From positions 1 through 64,000 of the forward strand of contig JBOFSQ010000070.1 in NCBI GenBank assembly GCA_051651625.1: DNA of 64,000 bases, in the 5' to 3' direction. Both the position numbers and the translations under genes were made by a program. The stretch's first letter is position 1. The number at the start of each line of letters is the position of its first letter. Below the pieces are notes generated by a model that was not told the origin of the DNA, ran no database searches, and saw only the letters and a list, made by a program, of their open reading frames with translations. The DNA comes from JBOFSQ01 sp051651625 (lineage in GTDB: Bacteria > Planctomycetota > Planctomycetia > Pirellulales > Thermoguttaceae). This document shows, in pieces, positions 31,826 to 41,446 of the stretch.

Positions 31826-34210
31826 TCACTTCACTTCTATCGCCTGTTCTGGGCAGACTTTGCGGCATTCTCCGCAGCGGGTACAGCGTTCGGATTCGAC
31901 GCGGTGTTGCCGGTACGGTTGTGGCGTGATCGCACCGGTTGCGCACGCCGACGAACAAAGTGTACACCCCGTACACTTGTCGTTAATCGAATACGTCACA
32001 AGCGCAGGACACTTTCCCGCTGGACAACGTCCTTCTATGTGACTGTTGTACTCGTCACGAAAATAACGCAGCGTCGAGATCACCGGATTCGGTGCGGTGC
32101 GTCCCAAACCGCAGAGACTTGCACTTTGTACTTGATGCGCGAGCGTCTCCAAAGTTTCAAGGTCTTGACGCGACGCCTTGCCATCACAAAGGGCGTCGAG
32201 AATTTCGAGCATGCGCCGCGTTCCGATTCGGCAAAACGTACATTTGCCACACGACTGCTCCTGCGTAAACCGCAAGAAATATCGCGCCATATCAACCATG
32301 CAATCGCCTTCGTCGAGGACGACAAGTCCGCCGCTCCCCATCATCGCGCCAGCCTCGGTGAGCGACTCAAAATCTATCGCCGTCACCGAAAGTCCGCTTG
32401 GAATACAACCGCCACTCGGCCCGCCAATCTGCACCGCCTTGAACCGCTTCCCGCCCGCAACGCCGCCGCCAAGTTCGCTGACAACTTCGTCAATCGTAAT
32501 CCCCATCGGTACTTCAATCAAACCGCCACGCGCGACCTTTCCCGCAAGCGCAAAAACTTTCGTGCCGCGACTCTTCGGCGTACCAAGTGTCGTAAACGAT
32601 TCAACACCTTGCTCCGAAGACGGTTTGAAGATGAACGGCACCAGCGCGAGCGTCTCGACGTTGTTGATCAGCGTCGGTTTTCCCCACAGACCGACACGCG
32701 CCGGATACGGCGGACGCAGACGCGGCGTACCACGTTTTCCTTCGAGCGATTCCAAAAGCGCGGTCTCTTCGCCGCAGACAAACGCACCCGCACCTTCTTT
32801 GATCTCGATGTCAAACGAAAAATCGCTGCCGAGAATGTTCTTTCCCAAGAGACCGTGTTCCTCGCACACGTTCACGGCGCGACGGACGCGCTCGACCGCC
32901 AGCGGATACTCGGCGCGGATGTAGAAAATCCCGTGCGTCGCCCCGACTGCACGCGCCGCGATCATCATTCCCTCAATGATGCGAAACGGAAACGACTCAA
33001 GAAGCATTCTGTCCATAAACGCACCGGGGTCGCCTTCGTCGCCGTTGCAAATGACGTAACGAGTGCTCGATTCGGCGTTGTCATTTTCGTTGTCGTCTTC
33101 GTTGAGTTCATCGGCGGTTTGCACTGCGAACCACTTCAGCGCAGTCGGATAACCAGCACCGCCGCGTCCGCGAAGTCCCGACGCTTTGAGGTGTTCGACT
33201 ATCGCGTTTGGTGTCATCGTGAGAACGTTTTCTATCGCCGCGAACCCGCCGTGTTCGCGGTAGTTGCTCAAGTTGGTTGGCGAGAGTTCGCCGCAGTGTT
33301 CCATCGCAAGGTGCCGCTGCGGACTGCGAAACGCATTCACCGCTGGCATCGCAAGCGGTAAACGCTTTGCCTCGGCGGCGTTCGGAACTTCGTCGCTCCA
33401 GAGCGATTCGAGACAACGCCAAAGCGAGTGTTGCCACCGCGACACCGCAGAAGTCGGCGCAGCGCGATGAACGATGTCAGCAACGTCATCGACTGTGACT
33501 TTCGCGTAGAGCGTGTGAACGCCGCTCTGCGAAATCGTTTCAATTATCGGCGTTTGGTGACACATCCCGACGCAACCGACTTCCTCAACTTTCGCGCCGA
33601 GCGAGAGGCGGTACACACTCTCACGCAGCGCGCTACACACGTCTGCCGAACCTTGTGCCTGACAGCACGAACCCATTCCGATACGGAACGTTGCGACGCG
33701 ATGCGGGTCGGCGGCGAGTGTCGGATATTCTTTTGATGACGTTTGTGCGCGGTGCGAAAACTCGTCGAGAATGTCACCGACTCCGGCGGGCGTGACGTGA
33801 CCGTAAGTTATGCGATCAATCTGCACGACCGGCGCGAGCGTACAACATCCGAGACACGCGACTTTTTGTATCGTGTACTTTCCGGCGGCGTCGGTGTCGT
33901 GACCACCTTCGATGTTGAGACAGTGGCGAAACGCATCGAGCACGCGGTCTGCACCTTTAACGTGACACGCCGTTCCGGTACAAACGTGAATGAAGTGTTC
34001 GCCGACGCGGGTTAATCGAAACTGGTCGTAGAACGTGGCCATTCCGTAGAGGCCGGCGGCGGTGATTTTCGTTTTGCGCACGACATTGCGTAGCACGTCT
34101 TCGGGTAGAAACCGATAATGCCGCTGAATTGCCTGCAAGATCGGAAGTGCCGCATCAGACGCACCGCCAACTTCAGCGATTATCGCGTCGAGAGAGAATT
34201 GTGTTAACAT
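31826..34210 (-). CDS. NuoE-NuoF fusion with ferredoxin-like C-terminus
   Basis: This is a 794-residue protein. Residues 1-160 are NuoE-like (HIHVCTGTACHVKGADRVLD, then the KVACLGCCTLAP [2Fe-2S] motif). Residues 175-270 carry a second thioredoxin-like [2Fe-2S] unit (GMGSCCQAQGSADV, VGCVGMC). Residues about 330-730 are NuoF/HydB-like: SGLRGRGGAGYPTALKW for NADH, CNGDEGDPGAFMDR for FMN and SCGKCTFCRIGTRR for [4Fe-4S]. The tail has two [4Fe-4S] motifs, CTGCTLCSSACATGA and CTRCGECRKVCPEQA. Such chains occur as the NAD(P)H-linked subunit of bifurcating hydrogenases or dehydrogenases. No hydrogenase or other Nuo gene is adjacent. The start was chosen for the conserved MLTQF..IIAEVG opening. Confidence 0.9.
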   Translation of the reverse strand: MLTQFSLDAIIAEVGGASDAALPILQAIQRHYRFLPEDVLRNVVRKTKITAAGLYGMATFYDQFRLTRVGEHFIHVCTGTACHVKGADRVLDAFRHCLNIEGGHDTDAAGKYTIQKVACLGCCTLAPVVQIDRITYGHVTPAGVGDILDEFSHRAQTSSKEYPTLAADPHRVATFRIGMGSCCQAQGSADVCSALRESVYRLSLGAKVEEVGCVGMCHQTPIIETISQSGVHTLYAKVTVDDVADIVHRAAPTSAVSRWQHSLWRCLESLWSDEVPNAAEAKRLPLAMPAVNAFRSPQRHLAMEHCGELSPTNLSNYREHGGFAAIENVLTMTPNAIVEHLKASGLRGRGGAGYPTALKWFAVQTADELNEDDNENDNAESSTRYVICNGDEGDPGAFMDRMLLESFPFRIIEGMMIAARAVGATHGIFYIRAEYPLAVERVRRAVNVCEEHGLLGKNILGSDFSFDIEIKEGAGAFVCGEETALLESLEGKRGTPRLRPPYPARVGLWGKPTLINNVETLALVPFIFKPSSEQGVESFTTLGTPKSRGTKVFALAGKVARGGLIEVPMGITIDEVVSELGGGVAGGKRFKAVQIGGPSGGCIPSGLSVTAIDFESLTEAGAMMGSGGLVVLDEGDCMVDMARYFLRFTQEQSCGKCTFCRIGTRRMLEILDALCDGKASRQDLETLETLAHQVQSASLCGLGRTAPNPVISTLRYFRDEYNSHIEGRCPAGKCPALVTYSINDKCTGCTLCSSACATGAITPQPYRQHRVESERCTRCGECRKVCPEQAIEVK

Positions 34211-34551
34211 GTTTTTTTGTATCCGTTCACGGATTGTTTCGTCATTCCTGCGTAGGCATGAATCTAAAGGGAAGACATAGCTAACACAATTGCACGCAAT
34301 GCACCGAATTCTCGCGTACACAGGTTTCGCTGCCGCGTCTGCTTGATGCGTGTGATTTGGATTTCTGCCTACGCAGGAATGACGGACATGGGAATCAAGC
34401 GTGAACGGTTACAAATTCGTGAACACGCTTACTTATACTCAAGCCGGTTTGAATTTCCCGTTCCAAAACGGTAGCGGTCCAGCGAGGCGTCATTGCCGCA
34501 AGTCGCAGTACAATGGAGGGCAACAGCCTACAAAATCAACCCGCAACAGGT
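34211..34551. repeat. 341-base gap with a CGTCATTCCTGCG inverted repeat
   Basis: CGTCATTCCTGCGTAGGCAT (34240) pairs with TGCCTACGCAGGAATGACG (ending 34384), a nearly perfect 19-bp stem enclosing about 105 bases. From 34385 to 34551 I see no gene or clear signal. Confidence 0.65.
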
Positions 34552-35772
34552 TTACCATCGTGTTTGCGTCTCCAATGACAGACGCGAAACGAGTTGGGCG
34601 TCAACGTCGATCTCAAGTGGTCTGTGCGTACCGACGAGCCAGTTGCTCACGACTAGTTTTTTGAGTGTGTTACTGCGGGCGATTTCGAGCGTGCCTTTTG
34701 GCGGTATCGAGTGAGTCTGTCCATTCGCTTCAATTTCGCACGGAATATCACTGACGTTGTTGAGCGTGATGCGGTCAGGCGTAGACGCGATCTTGACCGC
34801 CGCGCGGAACAGTTCTTCAACCCAAGGCGCGCGACCGAAAATCATGCCAGCAGCAAAACCGATGGTGCGCTGCGCAAAGAACGCCTCACGAACAGACGCG
34901 ACACTTCGTTCCTTTGCCAAAATGAGCGTCATCGGACGGAGCAAGTTGTGATGACCGTACATGTTCCACTCGCTCTTGTGAATGTCGCTGTTGGCTATCG
35001 GTGTGATGTTGCGTTCGTTGCACCAATCGAGCGCGACCGGATAATACGACGTCCCGTTGAAAACTTCAACGCCGTGAATGTGTCCCTTGGCCCGCGCTTG
35101 CTCGTGTTCATCGGTGAACGACATCGGCACGCCTTCGGCGAGTCCGCCCGACTTCGGTGCCACCCAGCCGGGGTGATTCCAGTGGACAAACGCCCCTTGG
35201 TCGGCGGCAACTGCAAGCATATTTCGCCAGTCGTCAACGACGGCAGCTATCGGGTTGGCGTCTTCGATAAAGAGTGCGTTGAAGTGTCCGGGCGGCATAA
35301 TCTTTTTCGTAATCTCCGTTCCGCGGACGAGAAGCAGATTGTTCTTTTCCGCTCCGGGCCGCGCGATATTGTAGGCGATGTTGTGGTTGTCGTCAACCAG
35401 CTTGATACTGTTGCCGCCTAAGTTGGGACGATATTCGATGTGGTCGGTGATGGCGATCACGTCAAGCCCGTTATCGACCGCTTCGTATACGCGGTCTTTC
35501 GGCATGACGAGTCCATCCGAAAAGAGCGTGTGGATGTGAAAGTCGCCCTTGAGCACTTTGTATTCGCCGACATCGGGAATGGCGATGGTGCGCGGCGTTC
35601 GTTGCGGGAGAATCGCCTTGCCGTGAGAGACGGTGAAGAGTCCTGCGTCTTTGGCAACTGCTTGCACTACAGTGGATTGTGCTACAGCGGTTTGCGCCCA
35701 GAGTGAACGAGCTGGCAACGCCGCAGCACCCAACAGGGCAATGCGCTTCAAGAATTCACGTCGGTCGGTCAT
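34552..35772 (-). CDS. Tat-exported PHP-domain phosphoesterase-like protein
   Basis: This is a 406-residue protein. The Tat signal TDRREFLKRIALLGAAALPA is followed by a PHP metal-binding domain: KGDFHIHTLFSDG near residue 76, VIAITDHIEY, RGTEITKK, FVHWNHPGW, VEVFNGTSYYPVALDW and IANSDIHKSEW. PHP proteins hydrolyse phosphoesters with di- or trinuclear metals. The exported planctomycete forms lack a known substrate. AAAGGAA precedes the ATG. It lies upstream of the NuoE-F gene and downstream of a lipoprotein and two DUF1559 genes on the same strand. Confidence 0.85.
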   Translation of the reverse strand: MTDRREFLKRIALLGAAALPARSLWAQTAVAQSTVVQAVAKDAGLFTVSHGKAILPQRTPRTIAIPDVGEYKVLKGDFHIHTLFSDGLVMPKDRVYEAVDNGLDVIAITDHIEYRPNLGGNSIKLVDDNHNIAYNIARPGAEKNNLLLVRGTEITKKIMPPGHFNALFIEDANPIAAVVDDWRNMLAVAADQGAFVHWNHPGWVAPKSGGLAEGVPMSFTDEHEQARAKGHIHGVEVFNGTSYYPVALDWCNERNITPIANSDIHKSEWNMYGHHNLLRPMTLILAKERSVASVREAFFAQRTIGFAAGMIFGRAPWVEELFRAAVKIASTPDRITLNNVSDIPCEIEANGQTHSIPPKGTLEIARSNTLKKLVVSNWLVGTHRPLEIDVDAQLVSRLSLETQTRW

Positions 35773-35807
35773 GGGTTGTTCCTTTCGTGTGTGGGAAGTG
35801 GTATGGT

Positions 35808-36314
35808 TTATTCGGCTCCTTCGCCGGACGTGGCTTTACGAGTCTTACCGCCGCTGGTGACCGCGAAGTCAAATGTCTGTGACTTTTTTGGCGCAACATC
35901 GGCAGTGAGCGTAGAATCGTGGTTGTAATTCAGTGGGATTGTCTCTTCGGTAGCCGGTGTGCCTTGCATTAGTTGGTCAAATCCCGGACCGCCCATTGTC
36001 GTCCAGATGCGCACCGTTTTTTGACCGGGGCGAACACCTGTGTGGTGAGTGTCGAAGTATAAACGATACTTTCCGTTTGCGTCTGTCACGCCGTAGGAAA
36101 AAGAGCCTCGTTCCTCGAATTGCACCTGTGCGTTTGCAAGAGGCTTGCCGTCCAGTGTGATTGTGCCCGCGACTTCGGCGAGATTGAGCGAACGATACGC
36201 CTGTTCTCCCCGACTTCCTCCGCATCCACTTCCTGCAAGTAAAAGCAGGCCGAACGCCAACACGACGATCCAGCGTCGATAGCGAACCCAGTAGTCATTC
36301 ATTGTTTCTGTCAT
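35808..36314 (-). CDS. Small lipoprotein with carboxypeptidase-regulatory-like fold
   Basis: This is a 168-residue lipoprotein. AGGAG precedes the ATG, and the signal segment IVVLAFGLLLLAGSGC ends in a lipobox. The mature part starts AEVAGTITLDGKPLANAQVQFEE, then DANGKYRLYFDT and RPGQKTVRIWT, a transthyretin-like unit. It is 37 bases downstream of a DUF1559 gene and belongs with the tandem DUF1559 pair. Function unknown. Confidence 0.82.
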   Translation of the reverse strand: MTETMNDYWVRYRRWIVVLAFGLLLLAGSGCGGSRGEQAYRSLNLAEVAGTITLDGKPLANAQVQFEERGSFSYGVTDANGKYRLYFDTHHTGVRPGQKTVRIWTTMGGPGFDQLMQGTPATEETIPLNYNHDSTLTADVAPKKSQTFDFAVTSGGKTRKATSGEGAE

Positions 36315-36351
36315 TGTGATTCTCCTGTGTGATGGTGTTGAACGTTTGGTG

Positions 36352-37401
36352 TCAGAACTTGTTGCCGCGCGAAAACATTTTGCGATAGACGCCTAGATCG
36401 ATTGAGTCGTTGACTATGAAAACAGAGCCATCCGCACGGACAAAGTTGGCCCCGTTTGGATGGTAACTTCCGAACGACAGTTGCATCAGCCGCATATCGT
36501 AGGTCGGGTCTTTCCAACGCGTGTTGAGTGGTGTGAAGCCGGAGCCGCAGACCTCGGAAAACTCGCCACCGCCCGACGAGGGGTCGCTCGTGTTGCAAGG
36601 ATCGATTTGGTCGGAACCGATGTACCAGTGGTCGTTAGCATTTCCATTGTTTCCAAACGACGAGTCTCCCGCCACCTCGCCAACAGCGATGGTGTTTGAA
36701 AGTCCGTTGTCGATGGAGGTGAACTTGACGTTGCTGAATCCGAAGAGCAGCCCATTCTGTCGCGGACGCTGATGCGAAATCACTTCGTCTTTGATAGACG
36801 TCAATCCAACTGGAGCCAAATGTGATTCAGCATCGGTTGCCGACCACCAACCGGAGCTTCCGAGATAACTGTTTTGTACACGCCCAACGATGTATTGGTT
36901 GTTGACTTGAAGTGAGTTTGGAAAGTTGGGGCAGACATACGTCGAGATGATCGTAGCACACGCCTTCGCATTGGGCGGTTGGAGTGCTGGATCATAGGTT
37001 GTATCTGTCGGTCTCCAGTTTCCTGCTCCGTAGGGATAGACCGTTTTGTCGCCCGTCTCCTCGAAGATGAGCGTGTCGAAGATGTTCTGCCGTTCGATGT
37101 ACGGCAGAATCGCTCCATTCCAGCAGAACCCGATGTTGTTCCACCCGCTTGGGAGCGATTGGGCAATATCGTGGTAATTGTGGAGCGCAATACCGATCTG
37201 CTTGAGATTGTTTTGGCACTGCATCCGCCGTGCGGCCTCACGCGCCGCTTGAACGGCAGGTAGGAGCAGACCAATCAAAACTCCTATGATCGCAATGACC
37301 ACTAGAAGTTCGACCAACGTGAAACCGTGTTGCACCCGTCGTTTGATGTGATTGAAGCGACGTTTGAGCCAGCCGGTGTACCGAGAAAACAGGAATGTCA
37401 T
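36352..37401 (-). CDS. DUF1559 pseudopilin-like protein (tandem copy 2)
   Basis: This is a 349-residue protein. AAGGAG precedes the ATG. The basic N-terminus ends HGFTLVELL with cleavage Gly26/Phe27. The body matches the upstream neighbour closely (GFCWNGAILPYIE, TGDKTVYPYGAGNWR, AVGEVAGDSSF, NGNANDHWYIGSDQIDP, DPTYDMRLMQLSFGSYHPNG) and ends in H-x9-DG (HPNGANFVRADG). The two genes are a tandem duplication, 67 bases apart. The longer basic N-terminus is the main difference. Confidence 0.92.
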   Translation of the reverse strand: MTFLFSRYTGWLKRRFNHIKRRVQHGFTLVELLVVIAIIGVLIGLLLPAVQAAREAARRMQCQNNLKQIGIALHNYHDIAQSLPSGWNNIGFCWNGAILPYIERQNIFDTLIFEETGDKTVYPYGAGNWRPTDTTYDPALQPPNAKACATIISTYVCPNFPNSLQVNNQYIVGRVQNSYLGSSGWWSATDAESHLAPVGLTSIKDEVISHQRPRQNGLLFGFSNVKFTSIDNGLSNTIAVGEVAGDSSFGNNGNANDHWYIGSDQIDPCNTSDPSSGGGEFSEVCGSGFTPLNTRWKDPTYDMRLMQLSFGSYHPNGANFVRADGSVFIVNDSIDLGVYRKMFSRGNKF

Positions 37402-37468
37402 GGTAATCTCCTTGAGGGAAAGTGTGTATGTTGGTGATCAGTGAATTTCTTTGAAGGCTGCGGCGTCT

Positions 37469-38476
37469 CTATCGCTCTCCACCATTGCGGGAGAATTGGG
37501 CACGATAGATGTCGAGAGGAATTGTGTCGTTCATTAAGAAGACAGAACCATCGGCACGCAGGAAGTTGGCTCCGTTGGGGTGATAACTGCCGAACGAGAG
37601 TTGCATTAGCCGCATATCGTATGTCGGGTCTTTCCATCGCGTATTGAGAAGTGTGTAGGCGGAACCAGCGACCTCTGAAAACTCGCCACCTGTTGGCGAG
37701 GGATCGACACTTGGATCGACGGGATCAATCTGATCCGAACCGATGTACCAATGGTCGTTTGCGTTTCCGTTGTTGCTAAAGGACGAATCACCAGCCACTT
37801 CACCAACGGCAATTGTGTTGGAAAGTCCATCTGTGATTGCCGCGAAGTTTAGCGCGCTAAACCCATACATCACCCCATTTTGCTGGCGGTATTGAAGTGA
37901 CGTTGTGTTGTTGGGTGTGTACGCCAAACCGATGGCAGTCAGTTGGCTTGTTGTGTCGGTTGCAGCCCACGAGCCTGTGTTGGCGAGATAACTGTTTTGC
38001 ACGCGTCCAGCTATCCCTTGATTGTTGATCTGGAGTTTGTGTGGGAAGTCTGGACAGGTGTAGGTTTGGATGATCACTCCACACGCGAGAGCGTTCGGTG
38101 GTTGATCTGCGATTGTGTATGACGAGGAACTGTTTCGCCAGTTTCCCGCCCCGTATGGATAGACCGTTTTGTCACCCGTTTCGGCAAAGACGATGTTGTC
38201 GTAAATCGACGTCTTTTCGATGTACGGCAAAATCGCTCCATTCCAACAGAAGCCGAGGTCGTTCCAACCTGCGGGAAGGGAGTTGTGGATGTCGTGGTAG
38301 TTGTGGAGCGCAATTCCAATCTGTTTAAGATTGTTGGCACACTGCATCCGGCTCGCTGCTTCTCGCGCCGCTTGTACGGCTGGCAGCAGCAGTCCCACCA
38401 AGACACCGATGATCGCAATGACGACCAACAGTTCAACGAGCGTGAAGGCACGGCGGTAGTTCCAAAAACATCTCAT
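37469..38476 (-). CDS. DUF1559 pseudopilin-like protein (tandem copy 1)
   Basis: This is a 335-residue protein. The start at 38476 has AAGGAG 9 bases upstream. The short N-terminus MRCFWNYRRAFTLVELL places Ala, not Gly, at the -1 position of the prepilin peptidase site, which is an unusual but tolerated residue. The remainder is a close paralogue of the following gene, with H-x9-DG (HPNGANFLRADG). The gap 38477-38728 upstream holds no gene. It includes a GC-rich hairpin near 38670-38693. Confidence 0.92.
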   Translation of the reverse strand: MRCFWNYRRAFTLVELLVVIAIIGVLVGLLLPAVQAAREAASRMQCANNLKQIGIALHNYHDIHNSLPAGWNDLGFCWNGAILPYIEKTSIYDNIVFAETGDKTVYPYGAGNWRNSSSSYTIADQPPNALACGVIIQTYTCPDFPHKLQINNQGIAGRVQNSYLANTGSWAATDTTSQLTAIGLAYTPNNTTSLQYRQQNGVMYGFSALNFAAITDGLSNTIAVGEVAGDSSFSNNGNANDHWYIGSDQIDPVDPSVDPSPTGGEFSEVAGSAYTLLNTRWKDPTYDMRLMQLSFGSYHPNGANFLRADGSVFLMNDTIPLDIYRAQFSRNGGER

Positions 38477-38728
38477 CTGCGTTCTCCTTTTGTTGCGTGT
38501 TTTCGACGAGCGACAAACCACACTTGTGATCGGTAGCTCATCCAGTTGTCGCGGCGAATTGTAGCCAGCGATTGTTAGCGTTTCGTGAAGAGACGATGAG
38601 AAGTTCGCTAACAGACAAACAAAATTCGATTAGAATAGTAAGGGCATCGCCGCGTAGAAGTACGGCGTACAGCGGGCAGAGAGGCCCGCCGTTTTGGAGC
38701 AGAAATACGTTGCAGGTTTACAAAAACC

Positions 38729-41314
38729 TTACTTCGTCACTTCAATCTCATACCAGATCGTCTTAAACTCTGGTCGCGTTTCCAGTGAGAAGTTGCCATC
38801 GGTGTTTGTGACTGGCACCTCTTCGCGGCGGTTTCCCGATTCGTCTAACGCCCAGCATCGGACAGACTTTGCGTCGTTCGTAAGCGTGAGCGTCAGCGGG
38901 ACACCTTCGCACAAGACCGGCTCCTTCCCCCAACGATTGCCGACTGTAACACGGTCGTCAGTGCCCAGCGATTCCAGCTTCATGTCGGTGTTGCACATCT
39001 CGCCAGTGACGACGAAGAGAAACGACGTTGCGCGACTGCTCTGCGAGACCCGTGCGAGTGAGACCAGCGAGACCGTCGCCCAACCGAGATTAGTTTTTCC
39101 GAAAGTTAACGTGTAACCAAAACACGGATACGCCTTGCCCGCCTCGACAAATCCGGTGAAGAGTCGTGCAGTGCGACTCGCCGCCGCGACGAATCCGCGC
39201 CCCGGTGTCTCAAGGTTGTAGTGGAGCGCAACTGTCGCTCCCTTCGCGTCGAATGTCTTTTTGTCGCGCGGAATCGTATCGAGCTTCGGCAACGTTTGAA
39301 CGCGATCAGAAACGTCAATCGCAACCGGTTGCGTGAGGGCGTTGCGAATATCGTAACCGAGTCCTTCAAAACCAAATCCGTACACGCCGCGCGTCTTTTG
39401 GAAGATTGCAAGTTCGGTCTCGCGCGTCATCGGCGCGACGATTGTTTCCGCATCGCTCTTACTGCTAACACTGTTACAGAGAAACTCGCGGCAAGCGATC
39501 ATGTGTGCCATCTGCACGGTGTTTCCGGCGGTATCGAAGAAACTTCCGGCGATACGCGGCTCGTAGTTTTTCGAGTGCGTGTAGGCGAACGGGAAGATGC
39601 CGTCCCAGTTTTGGAACGCCCCGAACGCCGCGAGTAACGGCAAACCTTCGGCGGCGTACTGATTCGGATACGGATGATTGTACTCGCTCACCGTGAACGG
39701 TTTTCCCGCAACACGCTTCGTGGCGAGCTTTGGCAAAATCTCGCGGTCGAATGAGTTGACCAGTGCGATGTTGCGAAGATACCAGTCGTTACCATCCCAC
39801 GGACGCCCCGGAAAATGCGGGTGATTCCAATAGGCGTGGATGTCGCAGTAGTCCATCGCGGCCTGCGCGTGCGTCGAGCCGTACTCAAGCTGCGTCCCGC
39901 TGACCGGCTGTTTCACCTTGATCTCGTCCTTGAGATAACGGTACATCTCGTCCCAGTACGCCGCTTCGATGTCGATCAGAAATGCACAAAAGTCGTCAAC
40001 TGCTGCTGCGGGATGCCGTCCGGCATCGCGCTTCCAAATCACGGGAACATTTTTTGTTGCAACCGAGTAATCGCCGCTGCGGTCGGCTTCGCCAGTACGG
40101 AGTGAAAGCGTGTCGATCTCGTAGACCGTGTTCGCTTCGAGTCCGCCGAGGGCGATGCGTGCGTTGTCGTCGTCCGATGTCGGCGTGACAACGAAGGTGA
40201 ACGTTTGCCATTCTGTTGAGAGTTTGATTGACGAGTCGAAACCGAGTCCGCTCCACGGATCGTGGTTCATCCGCAGACCGACGTTGACGCTCGTTTCCTT
40301 ATTCGACTTCGCTTTGATGGTGAGTGTGTAGTGACGTGATTTTTGTACGCCGAAACCGGAGACGACGAGTTGCGGATGCCACGCGACTTCACCTTTGCTG
40401 CGAACGTCGAGCGTGAGTACGCCGTCGCGGGTTGTGGCGGTGGCGTCGGCTTTGGCGTCGGTCTCGAAGTTTCGGTTTTTGTCGCGCAGAATCTCTTCGC
40501 CGAGCGGTTCGATGTTTCCGAACCACGCCTTGCGAATCGCGTCGTCGGATTTGTACTTCGTTGCAAGCCAGTCGTTCCAGCGAGTTTTGAGGTCGGCGAG
40601 AAACGGATCGCCGATGACATCGAGTCCGCCCCAGCCACCCCACATGCAGAGGATTGAGTTTTCGTTGTTGATTTCGATCATCGCAACGCACGGCTCGTCT
40701 TTGTATGCGTTTTTCGTGTACGGATTGACGTGCGTGAGAATGTCGCGGGCATATTCTTTGTTGGCGTCAATGAGTGGACGGTAATAGTTGTCGATCCCTT
40801 TGTCGTGTGACGGACGGTTTTCCTTCGCGGGGAATCCGTCGCGCTGGTCGAGAACGCGAGAGACGTGCAAGTTAACGTTGACGTAGATGCCGCGTTTTTT
40901 GAGTGCGGCGACGTAGTAGTCGAGTCTTTCGAGTTGATCTGGATCGAGTGTGCGGAGAGTTTTGTCGGCGTTCTTTCCCCAGATGTCGCGCATATCCATG
41001 TGATGTAGACGGACGCAATTTATTCCGAAACGTGCAAGTCGGTCGGCCATTTTGTCGGCGTCTGCGTGTTCAAGAAAGTTAGCGGCGAAGCAGGTGTTCG
41101 TCCCCCAAAACTGGATGCGTCCGGCATCGGTGGCGAAGTGTCCGTCTTGGGCACGAACGAATCCGTGTTTCCCCGCTGGCGCATCGAGCGTTGCGGAAAT
41201 GTTCGTTGCGTTCTTCGGCGCGTCGAACGAAATCACAAACGGAAACATCTCGCTTGCAAAAATCGGCAACGCCAAAATCGTAACGAGCAACAGAGACAGA
41301 ATTGACGTTTTCAT
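38729..41314 (-). CDS. GH5-like glycoside hydrolase with internal carbohydrate-binding domain
   Basis: This is an 861-residue exported enzyme. The start at 41314 gives MKTSILSLLLVTILALPIFA. A cellulase-type barrel follows: RIQFWGTNTCFAANFLEHAD, CVRLHHMDMRD, YVNVNLHVSRV, MIEINNENSIL (presumed acid/base Glu). An inserted jelly-roll of CBM4/9 type lies at about 310-420 (TLTIKAKSNKETSVNVGLRM). The barrel then resumes through DYCDIHAYWNHPHFPG to FTVSEYNHPYPNQYA (presumed nucleophile Glu). A C-terminal beta-domain completes it. Substrate unknown. The stop lies close to a short GC-rich hairpin region. Confidence 0.8.
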   Translation of the reverse strand: MKTSILSLLLVTILALPIFASEMFPFVISFDAPKNATNISATLDAPAGKHGFVRAQDGHFATDAGRIQFWGTNTCFAANFLEHADADKMADRLARFGINCVRLHHMDMRDIWGKNADKTLRTLDPDQLERLDYYVAALKKRGIYVNVNLHVSRVLDQRDGFPAKENRPSHDKGIDNYYRPLIDANKEYARDILTHVNPYTKNAYKDEPCVAMIEINNENSILCMWGGWGGLDVIGDPFLADLKTRWNDWLATKYKSDDAIRKAWFGNIEPLGEEILRDKNRNFETDAKADATATTRDGVLTLDVRSKGEVAWHPQLVVSGFGVQKSRHYTLTIKAKSNKETSVNVGLRMNHDPWSGLGFDSSIKLSTEWQTFTFVVTPTSDDDNARIALGGLEANTVYEIDTLSLRTGEADRSGDYSVATKNVPVIWKRDAGRHPAAAVDDFCAFLIDIEAAYWDEMYRYLKDEIKVKQPVSGTQLEYGSTHAQAAMDYCDIHAYWNHPHFPGRPWDGNDWYLRNIALVNSFDREILPKLATKRVAGKPFTVSEYNHPYPNQYAAEGLPLLAAFGAFQNWDGIFPFAYTHSKNYEPRIAGSFFDTAGNTVQMAHMIACREFLCNSVSSKSDAETIVAPMTRETELAIFQKTRGVYGFGFEGLGYDIRNALTQPVAIDVSDRVQTLPKLDTIPRDKKTFDAKGATVALHYNLETPGRGFVAAASRTARLFTGFVEAGKAYPCFGYTLTFGKTNLGWATVSLVSLARVSQSSRATSFLFVVTGEMCNTDMKLESLGTDDRVTVGNRWGKEPVLCEGVPLTLTLTNDAKSVRCWALDESGNRREEVPVTNTDGNFSLETRPEFKTIWYEIEVTK

Positions 41315-41349
41315 TGGTTGGTTTATCCTTGTGGAATAGATTTGTTTGG

Positions 41350-41438
41350 AAACTTGCACTCACACTGCGGTTCGGCATAGCCGAACCCTCCAAACGCCTG
41401 CGGCGTATGATCACTGGAGGGTTCGGCTATGCCGAACC
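41350..41438 (+). repeat. REP-like triple-hairpin element, copy 3
   Basis: AAACTTGCACTCACACTGC, then GGTTCGGCATAGCCGAACC, CTCCAAACGCCTGCGGCGT and the mirror arm ending at 41438. It lies between two minus-strand genes, 8 bases from the 3' end of the SDR gene. Confidence 0.85.
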
Positions 41439-41446
41439 TGAATTGT

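Noticed and set aside
31904..33361. 485-codon plus-strand frame opposite the NuoE-F gene
   Set aside because: Arg-rich shadow of a gene whose minus strand carries full NuoF motifs.
38670..38693. GCGGGC...GCCCGC stem downstream of the GH5-like gene
   Set aside because: The stem is short and the T-run lies on the wrong side for the minus-strand gene.
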